Source of the DNA: Planococcus sp. MSAK28401
Lineage (GTDB): Bacteria > Bacillota > Bacilli > Bacillales_A > Planococcaceae
Assembly (NCBI RefSeq): GCF_018283455.1
Contig: NZ_JAAMTH010000001.1
Location: forward strand, 2,089,501 to 2,153,500
Direction: 5' to 3'
DNA length: 64,000 nt
Below are positions 1 to 7,619 of this stretch, piece after piece. The notes below the pieces were generated by a model. It ran no database searches. It was not told the DNA's origin and saw nothing but the letters and a program-made list of their open reading frames with translations. A program made the position numbers and the translations under genes. The stretch's first letter is position 1, and the number at the start of each line of letters is the position of its first letter.

Positions 1-402
1 CGATGGAGGCAGTACATCCTTTATTATCCCGTTCGAAAAATCAAGATACCAAAACAAGAACTTGAGCAGATCGTGTTGGCTGTTTTGTGCACCTTGTGCC
101 AAACTCTGTAAGCGGCTCAGCGCTTCATGGCGGTCAAAGCGCCGATATTCCTCGGTGAGGCACTGCTGAAAAATCCCGTTCACCAGCTTTTCGTTGTCTA
201 TAGCTGAAAGCGGATCTTTTCCCAACACTTCCAAATGGTAAAACCCCATCACGCCTGGCAGGAATGGCACAACGAATTCATCCATAATGGTCTGTTCTGC
301 GAGTTCCTGCTTTTTGCTTTTCGTCCTATCGTTCGCCATCTTCACCCCAGAAGCTGCAGCGATTGCCCCTGCCGCTATCCCTAAGACCCATTCTGCTTCC
401 AT
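1..402 (-). CDS. Unrecognised protein, C-terminus beyond the left edge
   Basis: The frame stays open from an ATG at 402 to the window edge, giving 134 residues with no stop. The start has a good ribosome-binding site (AGGAGGGC) just upstream. The protein begins MEAEWVLGIAAGAIAAASG, a short Ala/Gly-rich hydrophobic stretch that could be a weak membrane anchor. A charged region (MANDRTKSKKQELAEQ) follows, then a mostly helical, soluble-looking part with many Gln, Leu and Glu residues. I do not recognise the family and assign no function. It lies downstream of sucD behind a strong terminator, so it is probably transcribed separately. In Bacillus subtilis the genes after sucD are dprA and topA, so this gene interrupts that order. 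Confidence 0.75.
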   Translation of the reverse strand, partial: MEAEWVLGIAAGAIAAASGVKMANDRTKSKKQELAEQTIMDEFVVPFLPGVMGFYHLEVLGKDPLSAIDNEKLVNGIFQQCLTEEYRRFDRHEALSRLQSLAQGAQNSQHDLLKFLFWYLDFSNGIIKDVLPPS

Positions 403-440
403 TCCGTGCCCTCCTACTTACGCATCATGCTATTCATTCC

Positions 441-446
441 ATTATA
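441..446 (-). promoter_or_regulatory. Possible -10 element for the left-edge gene
   Basis: A perfect TATAAT on the minus strand lies about 40 bases upstream of the ATG at 402 and downstream of the sucD terminator. No good -35 hexamer sits at 16-18 bases and there is no TGn extension, so this is only a candidate. Confidence 0.3.
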
Positions 447-504
447 GATGACAATGAGTCAAAACCGCCGGAAATTGGCTTGAATTCTTTTTTGATTGCC
501 AAAA

Positions 505-544
505 GAAAAAATCCCCGAAGCATCAGTAAAGATGCTTCGGGGAT
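505..544 (-). terminator. Rho-independent terminator of sucCD
   Basis: A perfect 14-bp stem (511-524 with 531-544, core ATCCCCGAAGCATC) with a 6-base loop is followed on the minus strand by six Ts. It starts 8 bases after the sucD stop codon and closes the sucCD transcription unit. Confidence 0.95.
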
Positions 545-551
545 TCGTTTA

Positions 552-1454
552 TTAATGCGTCTTACAAGCGTCGTAAAGGCCTTTTTCCTTGATCACGTTG
601 ATCAAGGTTTCGCCGATGACGGAAGGAGTATCTGCAACTTCGATTCCAGCAGCGTTCATTGCTTTGATCTTGTCTGCAGCTGTCCCTTTGCCTCCAGAAA
701 TGATCGCACCAGCGTGGCCCATGCGTTTTCCTTCTGGAGCCGTTTGGCCGCCGATAAAGCCGACAACAGGTTTAGTCATGTTTGCCTTAACCCATTCTGC
801 AGCTTCTTCTTCAGCTGTTCCGCCGATTTCACCGATCATGACAACCGCATACGTATCTTCATCTTCATTGAATTCTTTCAATACATCGATAAAGTTCGTT
901 CCGTTGACCGGGTCTCCGCCGATACCAACAGCCGTTGATTGGCCGATACCTTCTTCAGACAATTGGTGAGTCGCTTCATACGTCAATGTACCAGAGCGAG
1001 AAACAACGCCGACATGTCCTTTTTTGTGAATGTAACCAGGCATAATGCCGATCTTACACTCGTCCGGAGTGATGACACCCGGGCAGTTCGGGCCGACAAG
1101 ACGTGTTTTCTTGCCTTCCATATAACGCTTCACTTTGACCATATCCAGTACCGGAATATGCTCAGTGATGCAGATTGCCATATCCAACTCAGCTTCTGTT
1201 GCTTCAAGAATTGCGTCAGCAGCAAAAGGAGCCGGCACATAAATTACAGATACATTGGCGCCTGTTGCTTCAACGGCGTCTTGAACTGTGTTGAATACAG
1301 GTACGCCTTCCACTTCAGTTCCGCCTTTGCCTGGTGTTACGCCCGCAACGATTTTCGTTCCGTATTCAAGCATTTGCTTTGTATGGAAAAGGGCAGTTGA
1401 CCCTGTAATTCCCTGTACAAGCACTTTTGTGTCTTTATTAATGTATACGCTCAT
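552..1454 (-). CDS. sucD: Succinate-CoA ligase, alpha subunit
   Basis: This is the CoA-binding and phospho-histidine subunit of succinyl-CoA synthetase. With SucC it interconverts succinyl-CoA and succinate with nucleoside triphosphate formation in the TCA cycle, in the cytoplasm. The 300 residues match the family length. The N-terminal Rossmann-type CoA-binding domain covers roughly residues 1-130 (KVLVQGITG near the start). The C-terminal ligase domain carries GHAGAII, whose His (about residue 247) is the phosphorylated histidine in the family. The ATG has a GAAGGGCAGGG ribosome-binding site. It follows sucC by 18 bases in a two-gene operon that ends at the hairpin at 511-544. Confidence 0.97.
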   Translation of the reverse strand: MSVYINKDTKVLVQGITGSTALFHTKQMLEYGTKIVAGVTPGKGGTEVEGVPVFNTVQDAVEATGANVSVIYVPAPFAADAILEATEAELDMAICITEHIPVLDMVKVKRYMEGKKTRLVGPNCPGVITPDECKIGIMPGYIHKKGHVGVVSRSGTLTYEATHQLSEEGIGQSTAVGIGGDPVNGTNFIDVLKEFNEDEDTYAVVMIGEIGGTAEEEAAEWVKANMTKPVVGFIGGQTAPEGKRMGHAGAIISGGKGTAADKIKAMNAAGIEVADTPSVIGETLINVIKEKGLYDACKTH

Positions 1455-1472
1455 TTTTGTCCCTGCCCTTCT

Positions 1473-2633
1473 TTAGCCTACAAGTTCTACGATCTGTTTC
1501 GCGCCATCTGCCATAGTGCCAGCAGCTACGATGTTCAGACCTGATTCGTTCAGCAGTTTTTTACCGATTTCTACGTTTGTGCCTTCAAGACGGACGACAA
1601 GTGGCACTTCCAGGCTAACTTCTTTAGCCGCTTGGATAACGCCTTCCGCAATGATGTCACACTTCATGATCCCGCCGAAAATGTTAACGAAGATTCCTTT
1701 GACATTCTTATCGGAAAGAATGATCTTGAATGCTTCCGTTACTTTCTCAGCAGTGGCACCGCCCCCAACGTCAAGGAAGTTAGCGGGTGAGCCGCCGTAA
1801 TAGTTAATCGTATCCATTGTTGCCATAGCAAGGCCGGCACCGTTAACCATACAGCCGATGTTTCCGTCCAAAGAGATGTAGCTCAAGTCATACTTGGAAG
1901 CTTCGATTTCTTTAGCATCTTCTTCGTCGTAATCGCGCATTTCCATAATGTCCTGGTGACGGTAAAGAGCGTTTGCATCGAAGTTGAACTTCGCATCCAA
2001 AGCCACTACCTGCCCGTCGCCTGTAACGACCAATGGGTTAATTTCAACGATTGCTGCGTCTTTTTCCACATAAGCCTGATAAAGGCCTAGCATCAATTTC
2101 GCGGCTTTGTTGACAAGCTTAGCCGGGATGTTCATGTTGAATGCCATACGGCGAGCTTGGAAGCCAGTCAAACCGACAACGGGATCGATTGCTTCATAGA
2201 AGATACGCTCCGGTGTGTTTGCTGCCACTTCCTCGATGTCCATTCCGCCTTCTTCTGATCCCATCAAGTTGACTAGGGAAGTTTCACGGTCAAGAACTAA
2301 TCCAAGATAGTATTCTTTTTCGATGTTGCTGCCCGCTTCGATGTAAAGGCGTTTAACTTCTTTGCCTTCTGGGCCTGTCTGATGCGTTACGAGGACCTTG
2401 CCAAGCAATTCCTTCGCATATTCACGCACTTCGTCCAAGTTTTTCGCCAGCTTGACGCCGCCTGCCTTGCCTCGTCCACCTGCGTGGATTTGAGCTTTAA
2501 CAACGACAACATCCGAACCAAGTTCTTTCGCTGCTTTGACTGCTTCTTCAGGTGAAAAAGCAACATGGCCTTCTGGAACTGATACGCCATATTGTTTCAG
2601 GACCTGTTTTCCCTGATATTCATGGATATTCAT
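1473..2633 (-). CDS. sucC: Succinate-CoA ligase, beta subunit
   Basis: This is the nucleotide-binding, specificity-determining subunit of succinyl-CoA synthetase and the partner of SucD. The 386 residues are the normal length. The N-terminus [17 protein letters not shown] is typical. The ATP-grasp fold covers about residues 1-240, with the Lys/Gly-rich loop [15 protein letters not shown] near residues 46-60. The C-terminal CoA-ligase half contains GGGATAEKV and [10 protein letters not shown], the latter the usual subunit-interface and phosphate-site segment. The ATG follows a GGAGG ribosome-binding site. It is first in the operon, behind the promoter at 2683-2711. Confidence 0.97.
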   Translation of the reverse strand: MNIHEYQGKQVLKQYGVSVPEGHVAFSPEEAVKAAKELGSDVVVVKAQIHAGGRGKAGGVKLAKNLDEVREYAKELLGKVLVTHQTGPEGKEVKRLYIEAGSNIEKEYYLGLVLDRETSLVNLMGSEEGGMDIEEVAANTPERIFYEAIDPVVGLTGFQARRMAFNMNIPAKLVNKAAKLMLGLYQAYVEKDAAIVEINPLVVTGDGQVVALDAKFNFDANALYRHQDIMEMRDYDEEDAKEIEASKYDLSYISLDGNIGCMVNGAGLAMATMDTINYYGGSPANFLDVGGGATAEKVTEAFKIILSDKNVKGIFVNIFGGIMKCDIIAEGVIQAAKEVSLEVPLVVRLEGTNVEIGKKLLNESGLNIVAAGTMADGAKQIVELVG

Positions 2634-2682
2634 CTGTCATCCTCCAATCAAACATCTGTCTCTTAATTTTATTGCCTTTACC

Positions 2683-2711
2683 ATTGTATTAAAGTTGCCA
2701 TAGAATGTCCA
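2683..2711 (-). promoter_or_regulatory. Sigma-A-type promoter of sucCD
   Basis: On the minus strand TGGACA (2706-2711) is separated by 17 bases from TACAAT (2683-2688). This is a near-consensus vegetative promoter about 50 bases upstream of sucC, in the gap after rnhB. I saw no clear CcpA cre box in this gap. Confidence 0.7.
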
Positions 2712-2754
2712 CAGCTTACAGCCACTCTGCATAAAACTTCGAATTTTCCGTCTC

Positions 2755-3525
2755 TTACAATTTTTGGGCCATTGATTTTACCGGCTCAAAGCTCTTGCGG
2801 TGAATCGGGCACGGGCCATGCGCTTCAAGCGCCGCAAGATGGTCTTTCGTACCGTAACCCGCATGTTTCGAAAAACCGTAATGTGGATACATCTCGGCAT
2901 ATTCATCCATTAAATCATCGCGGCCGGTCTTCGCTAGAATCGACGCGGCAGCGATGCATAAACTTTTTGCGTCGCCCTTTATGATCGATTCACACGGCAT
3001 CCCAAGCGCCAGTTGCATGGCATCCGCCAATACGATATCAGGTGCGGTAGCTAAGCCGTTCGCGGCGGCTTCCATCGATTGTTTTGTCGCCTGGTAAATA
3101 TTCAGCCGGTCGATGGCTTCAGGCGGCTGGATGTGGACTGACCAACTGATGGCCTGTTGTTTGATAAGCTGCGCCAATTCGTTGCGCTTCGCTTTCGCTA
3201 TTATTTTCGAATCGTCCAATCCAATGAATGCGCTGCAATCTTCCGGCAAGATGACGGCCGCCGTCACGACCGGTCCGGCAAGCGGCCCGCGACCTGCCTC
3301 ATCGATGCCAGCGACGAGCGAATCTGCCTGTGCCTTGAACTGCCGATCGAAGCCCTGCTTTTCTTCCAAATTCCGCAGCAAGAAAAGTTTTTTGTCGAAA
3401 CGGCGCTGCCAGGAGGAAAGCAATTGCTGGACGCTTTTGCGCGAATCGCTTTTCAGTTCCTCCATCCACGGCTCGAATGTTTCTGCTTGCAGTAATTTTT
3501 CCTTGATTGATGCTGTCGTTTCCAT
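2755..3525 (-). CDS. rnhB: Ribonuclease HII
   Basis: RNase HII cuts the RNA strand of RNA-DNA hybrids and removes single ribonucleotides misincorporated into DNA. The 256 residues include the N-terminal extension of about 70 residues common in Bacillus RNase HII. The catalytic core then starts with VAGIDEAGRGPLAGPVV. Asp75 and Glu76 are the first two metal ligands, and later acidic residues are in GLDDSKI and VLADAMQL. The N-terminal region is charged and helical. The gene follows rbgA after a 56-base gap containing a hairpin. An AAAAGGAAGTGG ribosome-binding site precedes the ATG. Confidence 0.96.
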   Translation of the reverse strand: METTASIKEKLLQAETFEPWMEELKSDSRKSVQQLLSSWQRRFDKKLFLLRNLEEKQGFDRQFKAQADSLVAGIDEAGRGPLAGPVVTAAVILPEDCSAFIGLDDSKIIAKAKRNELAQLIKQQAISWSVHIQPPEAIDRLNIYQATKQSMEAAANGLATAPDIVLADAMQLALGMPCESIIKGDAKSLCIAAASILAKTGRDDLMDEYAEMYPHYGFSKHAGYGTKDHLAALEAHGPCPIHRKSFEPVKSMAQKL

Positions 3526-3552
3526 GTCGCCACTTCCTTTTCACAAAGAAAT

Positions 3553-3578
3553 AGCGGGCCCCGTTTGTAGGACCCGCT
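3553..3578 (-). terminator. Hairpin between rbgA and rnhB, weak terminator
   Basis: A GC-rich stem (AGCGGGTCC pairing with GGGCCCGCT, one wobble) lies right after the rbgA stop. The tract that follows on the minus strand is only ATTTCTTT, so termination may be partial and act as an attenuator for rnhB. Confidence 0.5.
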
Positions 3579-3581
3579 GTT

Positions 3582-4457
3582 TTATGCCAATTCGTCTTGC
3601 TCTGTAATCATTTCATCCCGGTAATCGAATGTAATGCGCCCGAGATGCTGGTTGCGGATATCGCGGATGATGATCTCCGCTGTCATTTCATAATCGACTT
3701 CGTTGTCTGGGCCGATCATATAGCGTTTTTTGCCGATATGGTCGAAGGTCTTCACCAAGTCTTCATCGATATGGTCAATGCCGTAACGGTCCATTAAACG
3801 GTCCGGATAACGCTTTTCTAAAAACTTCAGCGCATAGATCGCCAATTCCTGCATTTGAATGACCGAATCCTTGATTGCACCAGTGACCGCCAGTTTCTGG
3901 CCGGTCTCCTGGTCCTCAAATTTAGGCCAAAGAATCCCTGGCGTATCGAGCAATTCGATTTCCTTGCCGACTTTGATCCATTGCTGTGCTTTCGTTACGC
4001 CCGGCATATTGCCGGTTTTCGCCAGGCTTTTCTTGGCAAGGCGGTTAATCAATGTCGATTTTCCGACGTTCGGAATGCCGACGATCATAGCACGGATGGC
4101 GCGCGGCTTAATGCCTTTCGCTTCCATCCGGTCCCATTTCTCTTTAAGAATCTCCTTCGAAGCTTTGGTGACTGCCTGAAGCCCTTTTCCCTCCAAGGAA
4201 TTGATTGCTACAGCGCGTGTGCCTTCACGTTCGAAATGCTCGATCCATTTTTTTGTTTCCCGCTCGTCTGCCATATCCATTTTATTGAGAATGATGAGGC
4301 GGGGCTTTTGCTGGATCACTTGGTCGATCATCGGGTTGCGTGATGACAGCGGCAATCGTGCATCCACCAATTCAAAGATAATATCCACCAACTTCAGTTT
4401 TTCTGTTACTTCCCGGCGCGCTTTCGCCATATGTCCGGGAAACCATTGAATCGTCAT
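3582..4457 (-). CDS. rbgA: Ribosome biogenesis GTPase RbgA (YlqF)
   Basis: RbgA is a circularly permuted GTPase needed for late assembly of the 50S subunit in Bacillus. The 291 residues show the permuted motif order. The G4 motif NKMD (about 58-61) comes first, then the G1 P-loop GIPNVGKST (about 127-135), then G3 DTPG (about 171-174). The N-terminus [16 protein letters not shown] is diagnostic of the YlqF/YawG group, and a helical C-terminal RNA-binding domain follows. It lies 11 bases downstream of lepB, with the lepB-rbgA-rnhB order of B. subtilis relatives. Confidence 0.97.
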   Translation of the reverse strand: MTIQWFPGHMAKARREVTEKLKLVDIIFELVDARLPLSSRNPMIDQVIQQKPRLIILNKMDMADERETKKWIEHFEREGTRAVAINSLEGKGLQAVTKASKEILKEKWDRMEAKGIKPRAIRAMIVGIPNVGKSTLINRLAKKSLAKTGNMPGVTKAQQWIKVGKEIELLDTPGILWPKFEDQETGQKLAVTGAIKDSVIQMQELAIYALKFLEKRYPDRLMDRYGIDHIDEDLVKTFDHIGKKRYMIGPDNEVDYEMTAEIIIRDIRNQHLGRITFDYRDEMITEQDELA

Positions 4458-4468
4458 GCCATCACTCC

Positions 4469-5026
4469 TTAATTTACAATGCCGGCTTCATCCACCGGCC
4501 AAAAAACGAAATTCGTATTGCCGATCACTTCATCGATCGGCACCAGCCCGATATGGCGGCTGTCTTTGCTAGCTCTGCGGTTATCCCCCATGACGAATAC
4601 ATAGCCGTCCGGAATTGTAGAATAGCTGGTGATGTCTTCGAGCACAAAATCTTCTGTCAAGGTGCCGGTAATGCCGGTCTTGTACTGGTCGAGATAAGGT
4701 TCTTCCACTGCTTCTCCATTTATAAAGAGCTGGTCTTCCTCATAGGCAACATGGTCGCCCGGTAATCCGATGACCCGCTTAATATAGTCTTTTTGTTCCG
4801 GGGCATGAAAAACGATGATGTCGAAGCGATCCGGTTCACCTATGTCATAGCCGATTTTATTGACGATCATCCGGTCGCCGTGTTCAAGAGTCGGCATCAT
4901 CGATTCCCCGTCCACCACAATCGGGGTGAATAGGAAAAACCGGATAATTGCCGCAAGGCCGAACGCGATCAATAGAGCTTTGGACCATTCCCACACTTCA
5001 TTCTTCTTCTTCCCTTCAGCTTCCAT
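4469..5026 (-). CDS. lepB: Signal peptidase I
   Basis: This membrane serine protease removes signal peptides from secreted preproteins. The 185 residues match the single-spanning Bacillus Sip enzymes. A cytoplasmic N-tail ([16 protein letters not shown]) is followed by one transmembrane helix at about 17-37 and then the extracytoplasmic catalytic domain. The Ser-Lys dyad is visible: Ser42 in GESMMPTL and Lys83 in [11 protein letters not shown]. The C-terminal box [11 protein letters not shown] is also present. The gene has its own promoter at 5056-5084, behind the rplS terminators, so it is uncoupled from the ribosomal operon. Which Sip paralogue it corresponds to cannot be told from one window. 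Confidence 0.95.
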   Translation of the reverse strand: MEAEGKKKNEVWEWSKALLIAFGLAAIIRFFLFTPIVVDGESMMPTLEHGDRMIVNKIGYDIGEPDRFDIIVFHAPEQKDYIKRVIGLPGDHVAYEEDQLFINGEAVEEPYLDQYKTGITGTLTEDFVLEDITSYSTIPDGYVFVMGDNRRASKDSRHIGLVPIDEVIGNTNFVFWPVDEAGIVN

Positions 5027-5055
5027 GCGTGTTCCTCCCCGCGCTTAATGCTTTA

Positions 5056-5084
5056 ATTGTACAGCGAAACAAGGTGTTTAGCAA
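5056..5084 (-). promoter_or_regulatory. Promoter of lepB-rbgA-rnhB
   Basis: On the minus strand TTGCTA (5079-5084) and TACAAT (5056-5061) are 17 bases apart, downstream of the rplS terminators and about 30 bases upstream of the lepB ATG. Confidence 0.65.
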
Positions 5085-5145
5085 AGAAAAGAAAAGCTAT
5101 CTCCTCGCATTCCTTATGCCCTTAGCGCTTGATAAACCGCACAGT

Positions 5146-5176
5146 AAAAGGCCCAGGCGATGAGCCCGGGCCTTTT
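5146..5176 (-). terminator. Second, strong terminator after rplS
   Basis: A 13-bp stem with one mismatch (5146-5158 with 5164-5176, core AAAAGGCCC/GGGCCTTTT) and a 5-base loop carries its own T-rich 3' flank. It ends the rpsP-khpA-rimM-trmD-rplS unit. Confidence 0.85.
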
Positions 5177-5183
5177 AAATGCA

Positions 5184-5212
5184 AAGGAAGAAGGCTTAAC
5201 GCCTTCTTCCTT
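5184..5212 (-). terminator. First hairpin after rplS
   Basis: A perfect 12-bp stem (AAGGAAGAAGGC, 5184-5195 with 5201-5212) and 5-base loop begin 11 bases after the rplS stop. Its T-tract is short, so it probably works with the stronger hairpin 8 bases further on, either as a tandem terminator or as a 3'-end-protecting structure. Confidence 0.7.
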
Positions 5213-5222
5213 GTTTGCGATA

Positions 5223-5567
5223 TTAACGGATTTCTTTGATACGAGCTGCTTTACCGCGTAGGTTGCGCAAGTAGTACAATTTAGCACGACGTACTTTACC
5301 ACGGCGAGTAACTTCAAGCTGAGCGATTTTCGGCGTGTGTACAGGGAATGTACGTTCAACACCTACACCGTACGAGATTTTACGGACAGTGAATGATTCA
5401 CTGATTCCGCCTCCGCGACGGCTGATAACGACTCCTTCGTATACCTGGATACGTTCGCGAGTTCCCTCGACAACTTTCACGTGGACGCGAACAGTATCTC
5501 CTGGACGGAAATCTGGAAGATCCGCACGAAGTTGTTCTTTAGTGATTTCAGCAATGATGTTTTGCAT
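5223..5567 (-). CDS. rplS: Ribosomal protein L19 (bL19)
   Basis: L19 is a 50S protein at the inter-subunit interface. The 114 residues are the standard length. The opening [20 protein letters not shown] and the segment [19 protein letters not shown] are typical, and the basic C-terminus [21 protein letters not shown] is rRNA-binding. It is the last gene of the rpsP operon. It is separated from trmD by 135 bases holding an L19-leader-like RNA structure, so its level may be tuned separately from trmD. Confidence 0.98.
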   Translation of the reverse strand: MQNIIAEITKEQLRADLPDFRPGDTVRVHVKVVEGTRERIQVYEGVVISRRGGGISESFTVRKISYGVGVERTFPVHTPKIAQLEVTRRGKVRRAKLYYLRNLRGKAARIKEIR

Positions 5568-5590
5568 GTTTTTTCTCTCCTTCTACAGAT

Positions 5591-5693
5591 GCTCTTGCAA
5601 TCCGTAATCTTTGCAGCGGAACACCGTGATTCGTGTACTTTACATAAAAGTACATTCTCCATACTATCACTTCATGCGTCTGGCTGCAAGAGC
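5591..5693 (-). ncRNA. Probable L19 (rplS) leader RNA
   Basis: The trmD-rplS gap folds into a closed structure on the minus strand. A perfect 9-bp stem joins the two ends (5685-5693 TGCAAGAGC on the plus strand pairs with 5591-5599 GCTCTTGCA). Inside it is a 7-bp hairpin (GTACTTT 5635-5641 with AAAGTAC 5647-5653). It lies directly upstream of rplS, the position of the ribosomal-protein L19 leader known in Bacillales. The family match is inferred from position and fold, not from a covariance search. Confidence 0.65.
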
Positions 5694-5702
5694 TATCGTG
5701 AT

Positions 5703-6434
5703 TTATTTTTCGGCTTGTAAACGAGCCAATATGGTTTTCTGCTTATCGCTAAGTTCGACATGGTCGAGAAGGTCCGGACGGCGTTCGAGCGTGCGCTTCA
5801 AGCCTTGCTCTTCGCGCCAGTCTTCAATTTTAGCGTGGTTGCCAGAAGTCAATACGTCCGGGACGGCCATGTCTCTATAGATCGCTGGACGCGTGTAATG
5901 CGGATGCTCCAAGAGGCCGGTCGAAAAGGAATCGCGGACCGGTGAATCGCTATTGCCAAGCACACCCGGCAACAGCCTTACAACGCTGTCGATCACGGTC
6001 ATGGCCGCCAGCTCCCCGCCGGTCAATACGAAATCGCCGATGGAGATCTCGTCAGTGACCAAATGTTCCCGGATGCGTTCATCGTAGCCTTCGTAATGGC
6101 CGCAAATGAACACCAGTTCCTCTTCAAGGGCAAGTTCTTCCGCCTTCTTCTGCGTAAAGCGCTCGCCTTGCGGGCACATCAAGATGACGCGCGGCTTCTT
6201 GCCGTCATTTGTGATGCTTTCGACCGCATTGAACACCGGTTCGGGTTTCAGCACCATGCCGGCGCCCCCGCCGAACGGGTAATCATCCACTTGGCGCTTA
6301 TTGTCGGCAAACTCGCGGATGTCGACAACTCCTAAAGTGACCGCGCCTTTATCCTGCGCTTTTCTCATGATCGAATGCTGGAACACCCCTTCGAACATGG
6401 GAGGAAAAAGAGACAACACTTGGATGTTCATCAT
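5703..6434 (-). CDS. trmD: tRNA (guanine-N1)-methyltransferase
   Basis: TrmD methylates G37 next to the anticodon, using S-adenosylmethionine, and prevents +1 frameshifting. The 243 residues are normal. The N-terminal SPOUT knot domain shows [33 protein letters not shown] and [11 protein letters not shown] (the last forms the AdoMet pocket). [12 protein letters not shown] follows, then a short C-terminal helical domain. The rimM stop overlaps the start. Either ATG of the ATGATG pair (6434 or 6431) could be used; the second gives the more family-like N-terminus MNIQVLSLF. Confidence 0.97.
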   Translation of the reverse strand: MMNIQVLSLFPPMFEGVFQHSIMRKAQDKGAVTLGVVDIREFADNKRQVDDYPFGGGAGMVLKPEPVFNAVESITNDGKKPRVILMCPQGERFTQKKAEELALEEELVFICGHYEGYDERIREHLVTDEISIGDFVLTGGELAAMTVIDSVVRLLPGVLGNSDSPVRDSFSTGLLEHPHYTRPAIYRDMAVPDVLTSGNHAKIEDWREEQGLKRTLERRPDLLDHVELSDKQKTILARLQAEK

Positions 6435-6946
6435 GATAACAAGCCATCCAATACATCGATGGTGATTTTCTTTTCATCGATATCGACTTCTTTGACCACA
6501 TCTTCGATATAAGGGATATAATGCTTTTTGCCTTTTGCCGGCGTTACTTCCCAGACGTCGTTGGCGCCGGTCTCCAAAATCTCGGTCACTTCGCCAATTT
6601 CCTCGCCTTCAACAGAAAACACTTGGCAGCCGAGAATTTCGTGATGGTAAAAAGCGCCTTCCTCCAAATCGCCGAGATCGTGTTCAGCGATCTTCAGGTA
6701 GCCTTCCTTGAACGGTTCGACATCATTGATGGTCGGATAGCCTTCAAAAGATAAAAGATTGAAGTTTTTATGGGTACGGTGGCTCGCCACTTTCACCATG
6801 ATCGGCTTTTTCGCACCGGCGGTAAACAAGCCGAGCTTATTGCCGATCGCAAACCGTTCTTCCGGGAAATCGGTACGGGACATCACGCGCACTTCGCCAC
6901 GGATCCCGTGCGTATTGACTATTTTTCCTACATTAAACCATTCCAC
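6431..6946 (-). CDS. rimM: Ribosome maturation factor RimM
   Basis: RimM helps mature the 30S head domain around S19. I place the start at GTG 6946, giving 171 residues beginning [14 protein letters not shown], as in the family. It is preceded by AGGAAGGG at good spacing. An ATG at 7012 in the same frame would add 22 residues, but they are encoded by the khpA terminator hairpin and overlap the khpA stop, so I reject it. The N-terminal RimM barrel covers about 1-90. The C-terminal PRC-barrel contains [21 protein letters not shown] and [12 protein letters not shown]. It overlaps trmD by 1-4 bases, so the two are coupled. Confidence 0.96.
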   Translation of the reverse strand: MEWFNVGKIVNTHGIRGEVRVMSRTDFPEERFAIGNKLGLFTAGAKKPIMVKVASHRTHKNFNLLSFEGYPTINDVEPFKEGYLKIAEHDLGDLEEGAFYHHEILGCQVFSVEGEEIGEVTEILETGANDVWEVTPAKGKKHYIPYIEDVVKEVDIDEKKITIDVLDGLLS

Positions 6947-6976
6947 GCATAAACACCCTTCCTGCATTTTTTCCTG

Positions 6977-7009
6977 AAAAAAAAGGAAGGAACCGGGGCT
7001 CCTTCCTTT
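6977..7009 (-). terminator. Intrinsic terminator between khpA and rimM
   Basis: A perfect 10-bp stem (AAAGGAAGGA, 6982-6991 with 7000-7009) with an 8-base loop is followed on the minus strand by eight Ts. It begins inside the khpA stop region and ends 30 bases before the rimM GTG. It should split the operon into rpsP-khpA (high) and rimM-trmD-rplS (read-through). Confidence 0.85.
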
Positions 7010-7242
7010 CAATCCACAATATCAAGGTACGTTTTTTTCTTATGATAATTTCCTGCTGCTGAATAGACGACAGAGCGTACAGCTTTCGCCACACGTCCTT
7101 GCTTGCCGATCACTTTCCCTGTATCGCTTTGATGCACGGAAAGCTTGTAGACGACTCGGTTAGTGTTTTCGTCTTTTTCAATACGAACTGCTTCCGGATA
7201 ATCAACTAGCGGCTTGACGATCGTTTCAATCAGCTGCTCCAT
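7009..7242 (-). CDS. khpA: KH-domain RNA-binding protein KhpA (YlqC)
   Basis: This is a small KH-domain RNA-binding protein of the KhpA/YlqC family. In Gram-positive bacteria it forms a complex with KhpB (Jag/EloR) and affects elongation and division. The 77 residues hold one KH domain. The RNA-binding loop is [13 protein letters not shown] (about 46-58), with the GxxG element as GKQG. The gene sits between rpsP and rimM, the usual place. Its stop codon overlaps the stem of an intrinsic terminator. Confidence 0.95.
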   Translation of the reverse strand: MEQLIETIVKPLVDYPEAVRIEKDENTNRVVYKLSVHQSDTGKVIGKQGRVAKAVRSVVYSAAGNYHKKKTYLDIVD

Positions 7243-7254
7243 AAGAACGCTCCC

Positions 7255-7527
7255 TTACTTGTTTAGTTTTTCGTTATGGAATTTCTCCATAATGCCGTTC
7301 TGAGAGAACAAGTTGCGTACTGTGTCAGATGGTTTAGCGCCATCGTGAAGCCATTTCAACGCCAATTCTTCGTCGATTTTCACTTCAGCTGGAACTGTCA
7401 GCGGGTTGTAAGTACCTACTGTTTTGATTTGACGGCCGTCACGTGGAGCACGTGAATCAGCGACTACGATACGGTAAAAAGGAGACTTTTTAGCTCCCAT
7501 ACGTTTTAAGCGAATTTTTACTGCCAT
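7255..7527 (-). CDS. rpsP: Ribosomal protein S16 (bS16)
   Basis: S16 is a primary 30S assembly protein. The start at ATG 7527 gives 90 residues opening [20 protein letters not shown], the family N-terminus, behind a GGAGGTG ribosome-binding site. An upstream in-frame codon at 7539 would add four residues across that site and is rejected. [22 protein letters not shown] is characteristic. It is the first gene of the rpsP-khpA-rimM-trmD-rplS cluster, with a promoter at 7563-7594. Confidence 0.98.
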   Translation of the reverse strand: MAVKIRLKRMGAKKSPFYRIVVADSRAPRDGRQIKTVGTYNPLTVPAEVKIDEELALKWLHDGAKPSDTVRNLFSQNGIMEKFHNEKLNK

Positions 7528-7562
7528 TTTATAAAGCACCTCCGAATAGTTTCACACAAGAT

Positions 7563-7594
7563 ATTATATTAGCAAGCTTTAAAAGGTTTGTAAA
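7563..7594 (-). promoter_or_regulatory. Promoter of the rpsP operon
   Basis: On the minus strand TTTACA (7589-7594) is 17 bases from TAATAT (7566-7571), and an overlapping TATAAT lies at 7563-7568. The site is in the AT-rich gap after ffh. The exact -10 is ambiguous. Confidence 0.6.
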
Positions 7595-7619
7595 GTATTT
7601 TTTCTTAACACTACCAAAT

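Noticed and set aside
363..938. 191-residue open frame on the plus strand across sucD
   Set aside because: It is antisense to a clear enzyme gene, crosses the sucD terminator, has no ribosome-binding site and shows no recognisable domain.
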